Shown: positions 8,089 to 16,836 of the stretch, one piece after another | Numbering within the stretch: position 1 is the stretch's first letter | How the letters are laid out: every line of letters starts with the position of its first letter | Assembly: GCA_964525365.1 (NCBI GenBank) | Contig: CAZGGW010000007.1 | Coordinates: forward strand, 1-36,144 | Direction of reading: 5' to 3' | From: CAZGGW01 sp964525365 | Lineage (GTDB): Bacteria > Bacillota_I > Bacilli_A > RF39 > UBA660 | Length of the DNA stretch: 36,144 bases | The notes under the pieces: model-generated | Databases searched by the model: none | The model's input: the letters and a program-made list of their open reading frames with translations, nothing else | Told to the model about the DNA's origin: nothing | Program-made: the position numbers and the translations under genes

Positions 8089-8610
8089 TCACACTTCCTT
8101 ATTTAATATCATATTGATTACTTTAGGAGCAGAAATTATAAACCACGGTGTAAACATATCGGGATTTGTTAATAATATTTTTTTTAATTCATCTATTTCA
8201 ATCCACTTATAATCTGAAGCCTCTTCTAAATTAATATCAACTTTACCACAATATTTACCACAAAATACATGATCATATTCATACTCTATTATATCGTTAC
8301 TAAATCTATTTCTATAAACAAAAGAAAACATTTCTTTTAATGAACAATCAAATCGCATTTCTTCCTTTAATCTTTGATGAACACAATTTTTCAAAGTTTC
8401 GTTTTTTCTTGGGTGAGAGCAACATGTATTAGTCCATAAACCACCTGAATGATATTTATTTTCATTTCTTTTCTGAATCAACAATTTGTTCTCATCATAA
8501 ATAAAAATAGAAAAGGCACGATGAAGCAACCCTTTATCATGAATTTCTTTTTTATTGCTATATCCTATTATATTATCTTCAATATCTACTAATACTAAAT
8601 CATTTTTCAT
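8089..8610 (-). CDS. idi: Type 1 isopentenyl-diphosphate delta-isomerase
   Basis: Idi interconverts IPP and DMAPP, the starters of undecaprenyl phosphate and other isoprenoids. The 173-aa Nudix-fold protein has the N-terminal His-rich metal site (HDKGLLHRAFS, H24 and H30), the catalytic Cys region TNTCCSHP (C64 aligns with the cysteine before GHP in E. coli Idi), the Nudix helix with EE at 83-84, the acidic stretch EYEYDHVF (109-116) and a C-terminal TPWF. Length agrees with E. coli Idi. The SD is weak (AAGTGAAG). It heads an operon with two kinase-like genes and is preceded by two palindromes. Type 1 enzymes are less usual in Bacillota, which mostly use the flavin type 2 enzyme. Confidence 0.92.
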   Translation of the reverse strand: MKNDLVLVDIEDNIIGYSNKKEIHDKGLLHRAFSIFIYDENKLLIQKRNENKYHSGGLWTNTCCSHPRKNETLKNCVHQRLKEEMRFDCSLKEMFSFVYRNRFSNDIIEYEYDHVFCGKYCGKVDINLEEASDYKWIEIDELKKILLTNPDMFTPWFIISAPKVINMILNKEV

Positions 8611-8623
8611 AACTTCACTTCAT

Positions 8624-8660
8624 TTCTTATTAAGAATAACAAATATTACTTATTAAGTAA
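8624..8660. promoter_or_regulatory. Two tandem palindromes upstream of idi
   Basis: TTCTTATTAAGAA (8624-8636) and TTACTTATTAAGTAA (8646-8660) are both perfect palindromes around a T, sharing the core CTTATTAAG, with centres 23 bp apart (about two helix turns). They fill the gap between the ftsW stop and the idi start, which is the layout expected of a repressor operator. No regulator can be named. Confidence 0.45.
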
Positions 8661-8679
8661 AGATGAGAAAACGTTGTTA

Positions 8680-9768
8680 TCAATTGTTATTCATACTAAT
8701 ATTTAATATAATTCCAATACTACTCATACTAACTAATAAACTACTACCCCCATAACTAAGAAAAGGTAAAGTTACCCCTGTAACTGGAACTAACCCCACA
8801 ACTACGCTTAAATTTAATATTGTTTGAAACATTAACATAAATGTAAGGCCAAAACACAAATATTTAGCAAATAAATCGGTGGTTTTTAGTGCTATTTTAA
8901 TACAATTTATAAAAACAAAGCAAAACATTGTTATTACAAATATTGCTCCTAAAAAACCAAATTCTTCTGTAATAATAGAAAATATAAAATCAGTTTGAGG
9001 TTCTGGCAAATAAAAATGTTTTTGTCTAGATGATAAAAAACCATATCCAAATAATCCTCCAGGGCCAATAGCATATAAACTTTGAATTATTTGAAAGCCA
9101 CTTCCTAATGGATCACTCCAAGGATTTAAAAACGAAATGATTCTTTGTAGTCTATAAGGAGCCACTATAATAAGCCCTATAATACCTAGTAATCCTATAA
9201 TGCCAAGCTTAGCAAATATTTTTAGTTGAGTACCAGTTATAAATATAAGTCCTATTAAAGAAATTGTAATTACCATTCCTTGACCAAAATCCGGTTCTAA
9301 CATTATAAGTCCAAAAAATAAAAATATTATTCCAAGAATGGGTAATAAAAAAGAATTAGTATTTCTTTTTTCAAAATCATTTTTTGATAAATATTTAGAT
9401 ACAAATATTACTAAAGCAATCTTACTAAGTTCACTAGGTTGTATACCAAAACCCGCTATTCCAAACCAACTTCTGCTACCGTTTCTAACCATACCAATTC
9501 CCGGGATTAAAACAAATATGAGTAGCAAAAAGCTTACGAAAAGGATTAAATTTGACTTAGTTTGATATATTTTATAATTTATCTTTGATGCTAATAACAT
9601 GACAATAATTCCTATTATTAAAAATAATGTCTGGTTAATAAGATATTTGTATGGATTATTATATTTAAATTCTGCCCAAATATAAGATGAAGAATAAATC
9701 ATTATCACGCCAAAAATAGAAATTAAAATTACAGATAAAAATATATATAGATTTATTTTATTTTTCAT
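8680..9768 (-). CDS. ftsW: FtsW/SpoVE-type lipid II polymerase (SEDS)
   Basis: This 362-aa polytopic SEDS protein polymerises glycan strands with a class B PBP. It has about ten membrane segments, an early IYSSSY segment, the loop region PSELSKIALVIFVSKYL, the catalytic-Asp region EPDFGQGM, and the C-terminal signature TGVTLPFLSYGGSSLL. Placement after the PBP and mraY favours FtsW or SpoVE over RodA. No clear SD precedes the ATG at 9768, unlike its neighbours; internal ATGs would remove the first membrane segment, so this start is kept. Confidence 0.92.
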   Translation of the reverse strand: MKNKINLYIFLSVILISIFGVIMIYSSSYIWAEFKYNNPYKYLINQTLFLIIGIIVMLLASKINYKIYQTKSNLILFVSFLLLIFVLIPGIGMVRNGSRSWFGIAGFGIQPSELSKIALVIFVSKYLSKNDFEKRNTNSFLLPILGIIFLFFGLIMLEPDFGQGMVITISLIGLIFITGTQLKIFAKLGIIGLLGIIGLIIVAPYRLQRIISFLNPWSDPLGSGFQIIQSLYAIGPGGLFGYGFLSSRQKHFYLPEPQTDFIFSIITEEFGFLGAIFVITMFCFVFINCIKIALKTTDLFAKYLCFGLTFMLMFQTILNLSVVVGLVPVTGVTLPFLSYGGSSLLVSMSSIGIILNISMNNN

Positions 9769-9830
9769 ATATCACTATAATATATTATTAAATAAATCAA
9801 ATAAAAAGAACTAGCAACAAGTATTAATTA

Positions 9831-9848
9831 AGAAATATTAATATTTCT
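9831..9848. repeat. 18-bp perfect palindrome between mraY and ftsW
   Basis: AGAAATATTAATATTTCT is fully self-complementary and lies 28 bp beyond the mraY stop. No strong U-tract follows on the minus strand, so it may be a weak hairpin, an operator, or chance in AT-rich DNA. Confidence 0.35.
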
Positions 9849-9876
9849 CATAAAATGTTCTAATTCATTTGTACTT

Positions 9877-10869
9877 TTATAACCAAACTGTATAATAAAT
9901 TGCTGCCATTCCTAGCATAAAACCAATTATCCAAAATAATTTTACTATGTCAGTTTCTTCCCAACCTAGTTTTTCAAAATGATGATGTAAAGGAGCCATT
10001 AAAAATACTTTCTTATTAAACTTTTTAATTGCAATTAATTGAATAATGCATGACAATGTTTCAACTATAAATACTCCGGCAATCACAACCAAAGATAGTT
10101 CATGTCTAGTAAGAATTGCTACTGCTGCTAAAGCAGATCCTAATGCCATTGAACCTGTATCTCCCATAAATACTTTAGCTGGGTGTGTGTTATACACAAG
10201 AAACCCTAGTAAACTACCGACTAATATAAAACAAAATATTGCTATTTCTTGATATCCTTCAACCCAACTTGTACCCCAAGAAATAATACCAAACGATAGA
10301 AATGCAATTGCGCTTAATCCTCCGGCAAGTCCATCCAAACCATCTGTAATATTGACTGCATTGCTTGATCCAACAAGTAAAAACAAAACAAATATTCCAT
10401 AAAACCAGCCCATATTGATATTAATACCTAGTGAGGAAATCCACAAAGTCGGTTCTCCGCCACCGCGCATATATATAAAGAAGAAGACTAACGAAATAAT
10501 AATTTGAATAATTAACTTGGTAATTATTGACAATCCTTTATTATTTCCTTCCTTTATCTTTTTTAAATCATCCACAAATCCTAAAATTGCATATGAAGTG
10601 AATACAAATAATATAATCAAGATACCAGGTGTAATTTCAAGGCTTCCTCTTAAATATAAAATAACCATTGTAATCAATGTTGGAATTATAAATATTAAAC
10701 CTCCAATTGTTGGAGTCCCTTGCTTATCTTTATGTCTAAATTCTAAAAATTTACTAATATTTTGTTTAAATTTTAATTTTTTCAACCATGGTATTATAAA
10801 TAATCCTAGTATTACTGCAAGGAAAAAGCCAATCATAAGACCTAATATACTTTTAGCTAAAATTAACAT
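9877..10869 (-). CDS. mraY: Phospho-MurNAc-pentapeptide transferase MraY
   Basis: MraY moves phospho-MurNAc-pentapeptide onto undecaprenyl phosphate to make lipid I. The 330-aa protein has about ten membrane segments and every family hallmark: GTPTIGG, the Asp pair in FVDDLKK, NAVNITDGLDGLAGG, FMGDTGSMALG and the APLHHHFEKLGW loop. The start follows GGGAG. The gene lies 58 bp after the PBP and about 108 bp before ftsW, as in dcw clusters, but murE and murD, which usually flank mraY, are absent here. Confidence 0.97.
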   Translation of the reverse strand: MLILAKSILGLMIGFFLAVILGLFIIPWLKKLKFKQNISKFLEFRHKDKQGTPTIGGLIFIIPTLITMVILYLRGSLEITPGILIILFVFTSYAILGFVDDLKKIKEGNNKGLSIITKLIIQIIISLVFFFIYMRGGGEPTLWISSLGININMGWFYGIFVLFLLVGSSNAVNITDGLDGLAGGLSAIAFLSFGIISWGTSWVEGYQEIAIFCFILVGSLLGFLVYNTHPAKVFMGDTGSMALGSALAAVAILTRHELSLVVIAGVFIVETLSCIIQLIAIKKFNKKVFLMAPLHHHFEKLGWEETDIVKLFWIIGFMLGMAAIYYTVWL

Positions 10870-10889
10870 TACATCACTCCCTTACAATT

Positions 10890-10919
10890 ATTATATAATA
10901 AACTTGCAAAACTTGAAAA
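10890..10919 (-). promoter_or_regulatory. Candidate mraY promoter
   Basis: On the minus strand TTTTCA (10914-10919) is 18 bp from TATAAT (10890-10895), 21 bp before the start codon. The -35 is weak but identical to that proposed for ftsA. Confidence 0.35.
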
Positions 10920-10927
10920 TTATTGTG

Positions 10928-12835
10928 TCAATTTAACAGCAACTTTACAGTTGAATTTTGTTTTATCCTACTTCCCTGCGATGGACTTATATCTATCACT
11001 TTATCCCCTGTTCCTGAATATTCAATGGTAAACCCTTTCAATATTTTTTTAGCTTCTTTAACGGATTTATTAATAACATCCGGCACAGTAATGTAGACAT
11101 TGTCATTCCACCTATATGTTTTAGGAAGTCCATCAGAACTTGGTTTTATATTATATATATTTATTATTTCTTTAAATACGTTTTGGGCAATAGGAGCTGC
11201 GACGGTTCCGCCATATTGGACAACACCTTTTGCATTATCCACCGCTATATAAATAATATATTCTGGATCATTAGCTGGCATAAACCCAATAAATGACAAG
11301 ACATAATTTCCTACCATATATTTTCCATCACTTCCAACTTTTTGAGCTGTACCGGTTTTACCAGCAACTCTATATCCTTCAATATATGAATTTCTTCCAC
11401 TTCCGTTGGCAACCACACTTTCAAGTGCATATCTCACATGCGAACTAGTTTCCGTACTTATAATATTTTCTTTTTTTATTTTAGAATTCACTTCTAATAC
11501 TGACACATCATCGGCTGTTTGAATTTTACTAACTATATAGGCTTGCAACATTATTCCGTTGTTGACAATAGCGCTTACCGCTTGAACTTGTTGGAGTGCT
11601 GTAACACTTACTCCTTGGCCAAATGCTGTAGTAGCTAGTTCAAGAGGGCCAACTTTATCTAAATCAAATATTATTCCACTACTTTCTCCATTTAAATCAA
11701 TCCCCGTCTTTTTACCAAAGCCAAATTCATTTATATATCTAAATAATGTCTCTTTTCCAAGTTTTTGACCGAGTGCCACAAATCCCGGATTACAAGAGTT
11801 CTCTACCACTTGAATGTAAGTTTGAAACCCATGTCCCTTTAATTTCCAACAATGAAGTTTAGTTCCAGCAACTGTAATATGTCCTGTATCATAATATGTG
11901 TCTTCAAAAATATTCACTTTTTTTTCCTCTATTGCCGCAGCAAGAGTGGTGATTTTAAAAGTAGACCCAGGTTCAAAATTAGACCATATTGCCAAATTTC
12001 TATTTATTACTTCTTCACTATAGTTTTGATAATTTTCTGGATCAAAGTTTGGTCTTGAACTCATCGCAAGTATTTCACCTGTTTTAACTTTCATTACTAT
12101 CCCAATAGCTCCCGAAGCATTATATTTTGTTTCAGCATTATTAAGTTCTCTTTCTAAAGCAAGTTGTACATCTAAATCAATTGTTAAATACAAATTATCT
12201 CCATTTGTACCACTTTCATATATTTGAGCCATATTTAATTTATTACCATGACCATCAGAATAATATTTTATAGTTCCATCAGTTCCTGTTAAATATTTAT
12301 CATACATAAGTTCTAAACCACTTAATCCTTGATTATCAATTCCTACATAACCTATAACATGACTAAGAAGTTCTTTATACGGATAATATCTCGTACTTTC
12401 TTTAACTAAATATACGCCATCAAAATTATATGATTCTATTTCATCAGCTATTTTATAATCGATACCGCGTCCTTCGGGATGTACTCTTTCAATTGAAGTT
12501 TTTTTAGTAGCGTGTTTATATATTTCTTCATATGTAACATTCAATTTTTCCGAAAGCACTTCGCATACATTTTCAATCTCAGTTATTTGACTTGGTATCA
12601 ATATTAGTCCTGCGGTTGTAACATTATCCGCGATTACTTTTCCATTTCTATCAAGAATTAGTCCGCGATCGGCTTGTACTGGCAAATTTCTACTCCATAA
12701 GTTATTTGCAAGTTTATTTAATTTATTATAATTTATTACTTGAATCCAAAAAACTCTTAATAAAACTAAGAAAAATAATAAGATTCCAATTATTAGAACC
12801 CTTTTAATACGTATATTTTGAGAACTTTGAAACAT
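10928..12835 (-). CDS. Class B penicillin-binding protein with one PASTA domain (PbpB/SpoVD-like)
   Basis: A septal transpeptidase cross-linking peptidoglycan with its SEDS partner. The 635-aa protein has one N-terminal membrane anchor (12-34), a dimerisation/pedestal domain starting at RGLILDRNGKVIADN, and the transpeptidase domain with the active-site serine in EPGSTFK (S291, K294), SCN at 347-349 and KTG at 493-495. A single PASTA domain occupies about 580-635 (VPDVINKSVKEAKKIL). Length and one PASTA match B. subtilis SpoVD better than two-PASTA PBP2B. As it is the only class B PBP in the window and lies beside mraY-ftsW, it may serve division, spore cortex, or both. Confidence 0.92.
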   Translation of the reverse strand: MFQSSQNIRIKRVLIIGILLFFLVLLRVFWIQVINYNKLNKLANNLWSRNLPVQADRGLILDRNGKVIADNVTTAGLILIPSQITEIENVCEVLSEKLNVTYEEIYKHATKKTSIERVHPEGRGIDYKIADEIESYNFDGVYLVKESTRYYPYKELLSHVIGYVGIDNQGLSGLELMYDKYLTGTDGTIKYYSDGHGNKLNMAQIYESGTNGDNLYLTIDLDVQLALERELNNAETKYNASGAIGIVMKVKTGEILAMSSRPNFDPENYQNYSEEVINRNLAIWSNFEPGSTFKITTLAAAIEEKKVNIFEDTYYDTGHITVAGTKLHCWKLKGHGFQTYIQVVENSCNPGFVALGQKLGKETLFRYINEFGFGKKTGIDLNGESSGIIFDLDKVGPLELATTAFGQGVSVTALQQVQAVSAIVNNGIMLQAYIVSKIQTADDVSVLEVNSKIKKENIISTETSSHVRYALESVVANGSGRNSYIEGYRVAGKTGTAQKVGSDGKYMVGNYVLSFIGFMPANDPEYIIYIAVDNAKGVVQYGGTVAAPIAQNVFKEIINIYNIKPSSDGLPKTYRWNDNVYITVPDVINKSVKEAKKILKGFTIEYSGTGDKVIDISPSQGSRIKQNSTVKLLLN

Positions 12836-12856
12836 ATAACCCCCATTAATTATTTG

Positions 12857-13084
12857 TTAATTCATATCAATTAATATAACATCTTCTCCCATTTTTTTTA
12901 TTTGATTAAATTTTATTAACACATCTGAATCACTAGAAAAAAGTGATTTAAAATATCTCTTTTCAATCACTAAACTCATAAGTGTTCCATCTATTGTATT
13001 TATTTCTACATCTATTATTCTTCCGACTTTTTTACCATTTCTTAAATTTATTATATCTTTTCTTTGCAATTCAGAAAGTTTCAT
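12857..13084 (-). CDS. ylmC: YlmC/YmxH family PRC-barrel protein
   Basis: A 75-aa single-domain PRC-barrel protein: MKLSELQRKDIINLRNGKKV, then GRIIDVEIN and a hydrophobic strand pattern. The frame is open to 13129 but the ATG at 13084 has a good SD (AGGTGG) and gives the usual family N-terminus. In Clostridia and Bacilli this gene normally follows sigG; here the asnB cassette lies between them. The biochemical role is unknown, though the family is common in endospore formers. Confidence 0.85.
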   Translation of the reverse strand: MKLSELQRKDIINLRNGKKVGRIIDVEINTIDGTLMSLVIEKRYFKSLFSSDSDVLIKFNQIKKMGEDVILIDMN

Positions 13085-13121
13085 ATATCCACCTACAAAA
13101 TTATATGAGTATTTCTTATTT

Positions 13122-14942
13122 TTAAGCAAAGAATTGTTTATACCAAATTAGAAATGTATAAATGGTATATATTTTTCTACCATTATTTGCTCTCTTCTCA
13201 TAATGTTCTTCTAATAATTTATTTATCTTTTCTTTTTCAAAAAAAGTATCTACAATTGTCTCATTAAACGTTGATTTTATCATGTTCATATATTTTTCTT
13301 CTTCAATCCATTTTGAAAACGGAACAGGAAATCCTTTTTTACGTCTTTTAGCCCAATCAATTGGTAATATTTTTTTTGAAACTTTTCTAAATGCATACTT
13401 GGTTTGACCATCTTTTACTAGATATTTTGATGGAATATAACTAGATATTTTCCATATTTCTTTATCTAAAAATGGAACTCTTAATTCTACAGAAGAAGAC
13501 ATACTCATTTTATCCGCTTTTAAAAGTATATCATTGGGTAACCAAAAATTTAAATCAATAAACATCTTTTTACTTACCTCATCCAAATCTTTCACTTTGT
13601 CATAAGTGTCCTTTACAACGTCTTCATAATTTATACCATTTTTAAGTCTAGAAGCAATTATATCATTTGCTTCTTCATTATTCATTATAAATGCGTGTGA
13701 AACATATCTTTCTTCTAACGACTTTGAATAATACATAATAGTAGTTTTACCTTTAAAGGAAGGTTTATCTTTTACTTTATTGGCCAAAAATTTTCTAAAT
13801 TTCAATGGTAAAACTTTATATAACTTAAATATTGGTGCTTCATAATATTCATTATACCCGCCAAACATTTCATCAGAGCCTTCTCCTGATAATACAACTT
13901 TCACTTTTTTATGAGCTAAAGCAGCCAAGAAATAAAGTGGAACTGTAGATAAATTAGCTAGTGGTTCATCAGTATAATATTGTACTTTAGGTAATGCTTC
14001 AAAAAATTCATCCGCTGTTATTAATTTGGTGTCATTTTCAATATTTAGAGAATTTGATAATTCCTTAGCAAGTGAACTTTCATCAAAACCTTCTTGTTTA
14101 AATCCAACTGTAAAAGTTTTACTTGGTAAAGCTTGTGCTACTACATATGAAGAATCTACTCCACCAGATAAATAAGATCCAACTTCTACATCACTAATTA
14201 AATGAGCTTTAATTGAATCATTTAAAGTACTTTCTATGTCATTCTCATATTCTTGTAAAGGTTTATCTGTTTTATTATATTTTGGTTCAAAGTATGATTT
14301 AACTGACAACACATCTTTTTGATAAGTATAATAATGCCCTGGTTTTAATTTATATGTATATTTAAAAAACGTTTCTTCTAAAGGTGAATTTTGAAATGTC
14401 AAATATGGTTTCAAGCATTTATCATTTATTATCTTCTTAAAGTTTGGTTCATCCAAAAAAGATTTTATTTCTGAGCCAAAAATAAAAACCCCAGCATTAT
14501 TGTAATAATAATATGGTTTTATTCCAAAGTAATCTCTAACTCCTATCAATTTATCATTTTTTATATCATATATGGTAAAGGAAAACATTCCTCTTAATTT
14601 ATTAAAAAGTTCTTCTTTATATTCCTCATAACCATGCAATAATACTTCGGTATCACAATTAGTTTTAAATGTATGCTTCTTTATTAAATCTTTTTTTAAA
14701 TCTTGGTAATTATAAATTTCTCCATTAAACACAATTACCAATGATTTATCTTCGTTATACATTGGCTGAGATCCATCTTTCAAATCAATAATAGCTAGTC
14801 TTCTAAATCCCAATGCCACATTATTTTCTATATAATAGCCTTCTTCATCGGGTCCTCTATGTATAATTCTATCAGTCATATTTTTTATTACTCTTTGATA
14901 GTCTTTTATATTCTTATCTTTTAATCCTACAAATCCACACAT
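13122..14942 (-). CDS. asnB: Glutamine-hydrolysing asparagine synthase family protein (possible D-Asp amidase of the cell wall)
   Basis: The 606-aa enzyme has a class II glutaminase domain with nucleophile Cys2 (MCGFVG), RGPDEEG and FNGEIYN, followed by the ATP-pyrophosphatase domain with the PP-loop LSGGVDSS near residue 258 and a LSGEGSDEMFGGYNEY motif. It is a complete AsnB-type amidotransferase. Free asparagine synthesis is the default reading. However, it is directly downstream of an aspartate racemase and a D-aspartate-ligase-like ATP-grasp gene (7-bp gap), and homologous AsnH of Lactococcus is known to amidate D-Asp in the peptidoglycan cross-bridge, so that role is a reasonable inference. 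SD AAGGAG is 11 nt from the start. Confidence 0.93.
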   Translation of the reverse strand: MCGFVGLKDKNIKDYQRVIKNMTDRIIHRGPDEEGYYIENNVALGFRRLAIIDLKDGSQPMYNEDKSLVIVFNGEIYNYQDLKKDLIKKHTFKTNCDTEVLLHGYEEYKEELFNKLRGMFSFTIYDIKNDKLIGVRDYFGIKPYYYYNNAGVFIFGSEIKSFLDEPNFKKIINDKCLKPYLTFQNSPLEETFFKYTYKLKPGHYYTYQKDVLSVKSYFEPKYNKTDKPLQEYENDIESTLNDSIKAHLISDVEVGSYLSGGVDSSYVVAQALPSKTFTVGFKQEGFDESSLAKELSNSLNIENDTKLITADEFFEALPKVQYYTDEPLANLSTVPLYFLAALAHKKVKVVLSGEGSDEMFGGYNEYYEAPIFKLYKVLPLKFRKFLANKVKDKPSFKGKTTIMYYSKSLEERYVSHAFIMNNEEANDIIASRLKNGINYEDVVKDTYDKVKDLDEVSKKMFIDLNFWLPNDILLKADKMSMSSSVELRVPFLDKEIWKISSYIPSKYLVKDGQTKYAFRKVSKKILPIDWAKRRKKGFPVPFSKWIEEEKYMNMIKSTFNETIVDTFFEKEKINKLLEEHYEKRANNGRKIYTIYTFLIWYKQFFA

Positions 14943-14949
14943 AACTTTT

Positions 14950-15618
14950 TCACTCCTTATACATCTTTACTGTTTTTATCGCCAACTCTTTTAGCGAATC
15001 TACAATATATTCATCATTTATTTCAAGCTTTTCAACAATTACAGATATTTCTGTACAAGCTGCGATTACTTTATCACAACCATTGTTTTTAAAATATAAT
15101 AAGATTTCATTAAACTCATCATATTCAACAGAAATATTTTTTTTAACTTTTTCATATATCAAATTCATAATTTTATTTTGAATATCTTCACGTGGTATAA
15201 AAATATTGTTTTGATTATATACTTTTCCCTGTATTGTACCAGTAGTAGCAATTAATCCGACTTTTTTACATTGCTTTACCTTTTCTAAAGCAATATCAAC
15301 AATGTTTAAAAATGGTATTTGAATATTACTTTTTATTTGATTATAAAAATAAGTTGCTGTATTACATGGCATTACAATAAAATCACATCCATCTTTTTCA
15401 AGTTTAACTGCACTTTCAATTAATTTCTCTGATGGATTTTCCTTTTTATTATCAAGTATATAAGCAGTCCTATCGGGAGTACTAGAGAACATATTAACTA
15501 TTAGATTAAGATTTTCTTGGTCATTTTTAGCATTCGCATATTCTACTAATAATTGTAGAAAATTCACAGTAGCTTGCGGCCCTAAGCCACCCATTACACC
15601 TACTATTTTATTTTCCAT
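14950..15618 (-). CDS. racD: Aspartate racemase family protein
   Basis: This 222-aa protein belongs to the PLP-independent Asp/Glu racemase superfamily. It has GVMGGLGPQATV at the N-terminus, the first catalytic cysteine in MPCNTAT, and the second in AACTEIS; both half-sites are present, so it should be active. Family members interconvert L- and D-aspartate. It overlaps the upstream ATP-grasp gene by 11 bp and is followed by asnB, consistent with supplying D-Asp to the ligase. SD GGAG precedes ATG. A glutamate racemase is less likely because the N-terminal GGLGP type is aspartate-racemase-like. Confidence 0.85.
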   Translation of the reverse strand: MENKIVGVMGGLGPQATVNFLQLLVEYANAKNDQENLNLIVNMFSSTPDRTAYILDNKKENPSEKLIESAVKLEKDGCDFIVMPCNTATYFYNQIKSNIQIPFLNIVDIALEKVKQCKKVGLIATTGTIQGKVYNQNNIFIPREDIQNKIMNLIYEKVKKNISVEYDEFNEILLYFKNNGCDKVIAACTEISVIVEKLEINDEYIVDSLKELAIKTVKMYKE

Positions 15619-16801
15619 AATTACTCCAATATTTTTTAATCCAATTTATTTTAGCAAGTATAATATATAATCTTCTCTTAAAATTCATATCTTTAGGATA
15701 AAATAAAGGATGATTCTTTTTTAAACTTACCGCTTCCTTCACCAAAGATTTGTCTTTTACATAATGATTTATAATTTCAAAAGGTACAACACTATATAGT
15801 TCATCACCTCTTATCTCGGAATTTTTATATTCACTATTTCTAATATAAGTGTCTACCAAAGGTTCCAAATAATTTGTATTACCATTCGACATATAAAAAT
15901 TACTTCTACCAAGTCTCACATTTAATTCGAAAAAATAATATTCGTTGTTAATATCATTATATTTTATATCAAAATTCGCATAACCAACATACTTAGTAGC
16001 TTTCAAAAATTTAGTAGCATCTTGAACAATATTATCATCCAAAGTATTTATAATCGCAGTATAATTACCAGTTGCATTAGGACCTTTTTCCTCAAGTAGA
16101 ACTTGTCCAATTCTAGAAAATACCACGTCACTATTTTCATTACAAAAACATGTTAAGACTCTCATATTAGTATCTTCTCCCACAATGTATTCTTGTAAAA
16201 TGAATTCTCCTTTATATGTTGAATGATAAATTAAATTCAAAGTATTTCTTAGCTCTTTTATATCTTTTATAATATATATTTTTCTTTTACCTTCAAAATA
16301 ACATCTTGTATATTGTGCCCTATCACTAGTTTTAAGTACTACTGGATAGGAAAAAGGAACTTTTATGTTTTTATAATTTTTATTATTAATTATTAAAGTA
16401 CGAGGATAATTAATTTTAAGCTTTTTACATACTTTATAAAAATTTTTCTTTTCTACAACTTTTTCAAATATCTTTTTATCAATATAAGGAACTATATAAT
16501 ATTTTGATAATAATTCTTTATTTCTGGATATAATTTCAACATAATCTTCAGAACATCCAAAAATCAACAATTTTGTTTTTTTCTTTTTCTTTCCTATATT
16601 TATTAATGCCTTTATTAATTTTTTTTCTGTCATATTATCTATTACGATATTTTCACATATCCTACTATAATACATCATCCATGATAAAGCCTTACACACT
16701 ATGATAGATTTAATATTATAATGTTCATAGATTGTTCTAGCAATACTATATGCTCCAATATCAGCACCTAATATAACTGGCTTAAATTCTTCTTTATTCA
16801 T
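15608..16801 (-). CDS. aslA: ATP-grasp ligase resembling D-aspartate ligase (Asl)
   Basis: The 397-aa protein is a carboxylate-amine ligase of the ATP-grasp fold. The pre-ATP-grasp domain starts PVILGADIGAYSIART; it continues with VPYIDKKIFEKVVEKKNFY, the ATP-binding strand VVLKTSDRAQY, ILQEYIVGEDTNMRVL, and the metal-binding end YYFFELNVRLGRSNFYMS (the E-x-N pair). From memory these blocks follow Enterococcus Aslfm, which ligates D-Asp to the side chain of the third residue of peptidoglycan precursors. The companion racemase and asparagine synthase support that reading. Its own extended -10 promoter lies just after sigG; SD is AGAGG. Other ATP-grasp ligases of cell-wall or small-peptide synthesis remain possible. 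Confidence 0.75.
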   Translation of the reverse strand: MNKEEFKPVILGADIGAYSIARTIYEHYNIKSIIVCKALSWMMYYSRICENIVIDNMTEKKLIKALINIGKKKKKTKLLIFGCSEDYVEIISRNKELLSKYYIVPYIDKKIFEKVVEKKNFYKVCKKLKINYPRTLIINNKNYKNIKVPFSYPVVLKTSDRAQYTRCYFEGKRKIYIIKDIKELRNTLNLIYHSTYKGEFILQEYIVGEDTNMRVLTCFCNENSDVVFSRIGQVLLEEKGPNATGNYTAIINTLDDNIVQDATKFLKATKYVGYANFDIKYNDINNEYYFFELNVRLGRSNFYMSNGNTNYLEPLVDTYIRNSEYKNSEIRGDELYSVVPFEIINHYVKDKSLVKEAVSLKKNHPLFYPKDMNFKRRLYIILAKINWIKKYWSNYGK

Positions 16802-16817
16802 AAATACCTCTAATAAA

Positions 16818-16826
16818 ATTATATCA
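16818..16826 (-). promoter_or_regulatory. Extended -10 promoter of the D-Asx cassette
   Basis: TGATATAAT on the minus strand (TATAAT at 16818-16823 plus TG) lies 17 bp before the ligase start and just after the sigG stop. No good -35 is visible, as is common with extended -10 elements. Confidence 0.4.
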
Positions 16827-16836
16827 TATTTTTTAT

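Noticed and set aside
10517..10936. 139-aa plus-strand open frame opposite mraY
   Set aside because: mraY is certain on the minus strand; the frame is antisense and rich in Ile/Asn/Lys as expected from AT-rich complement.
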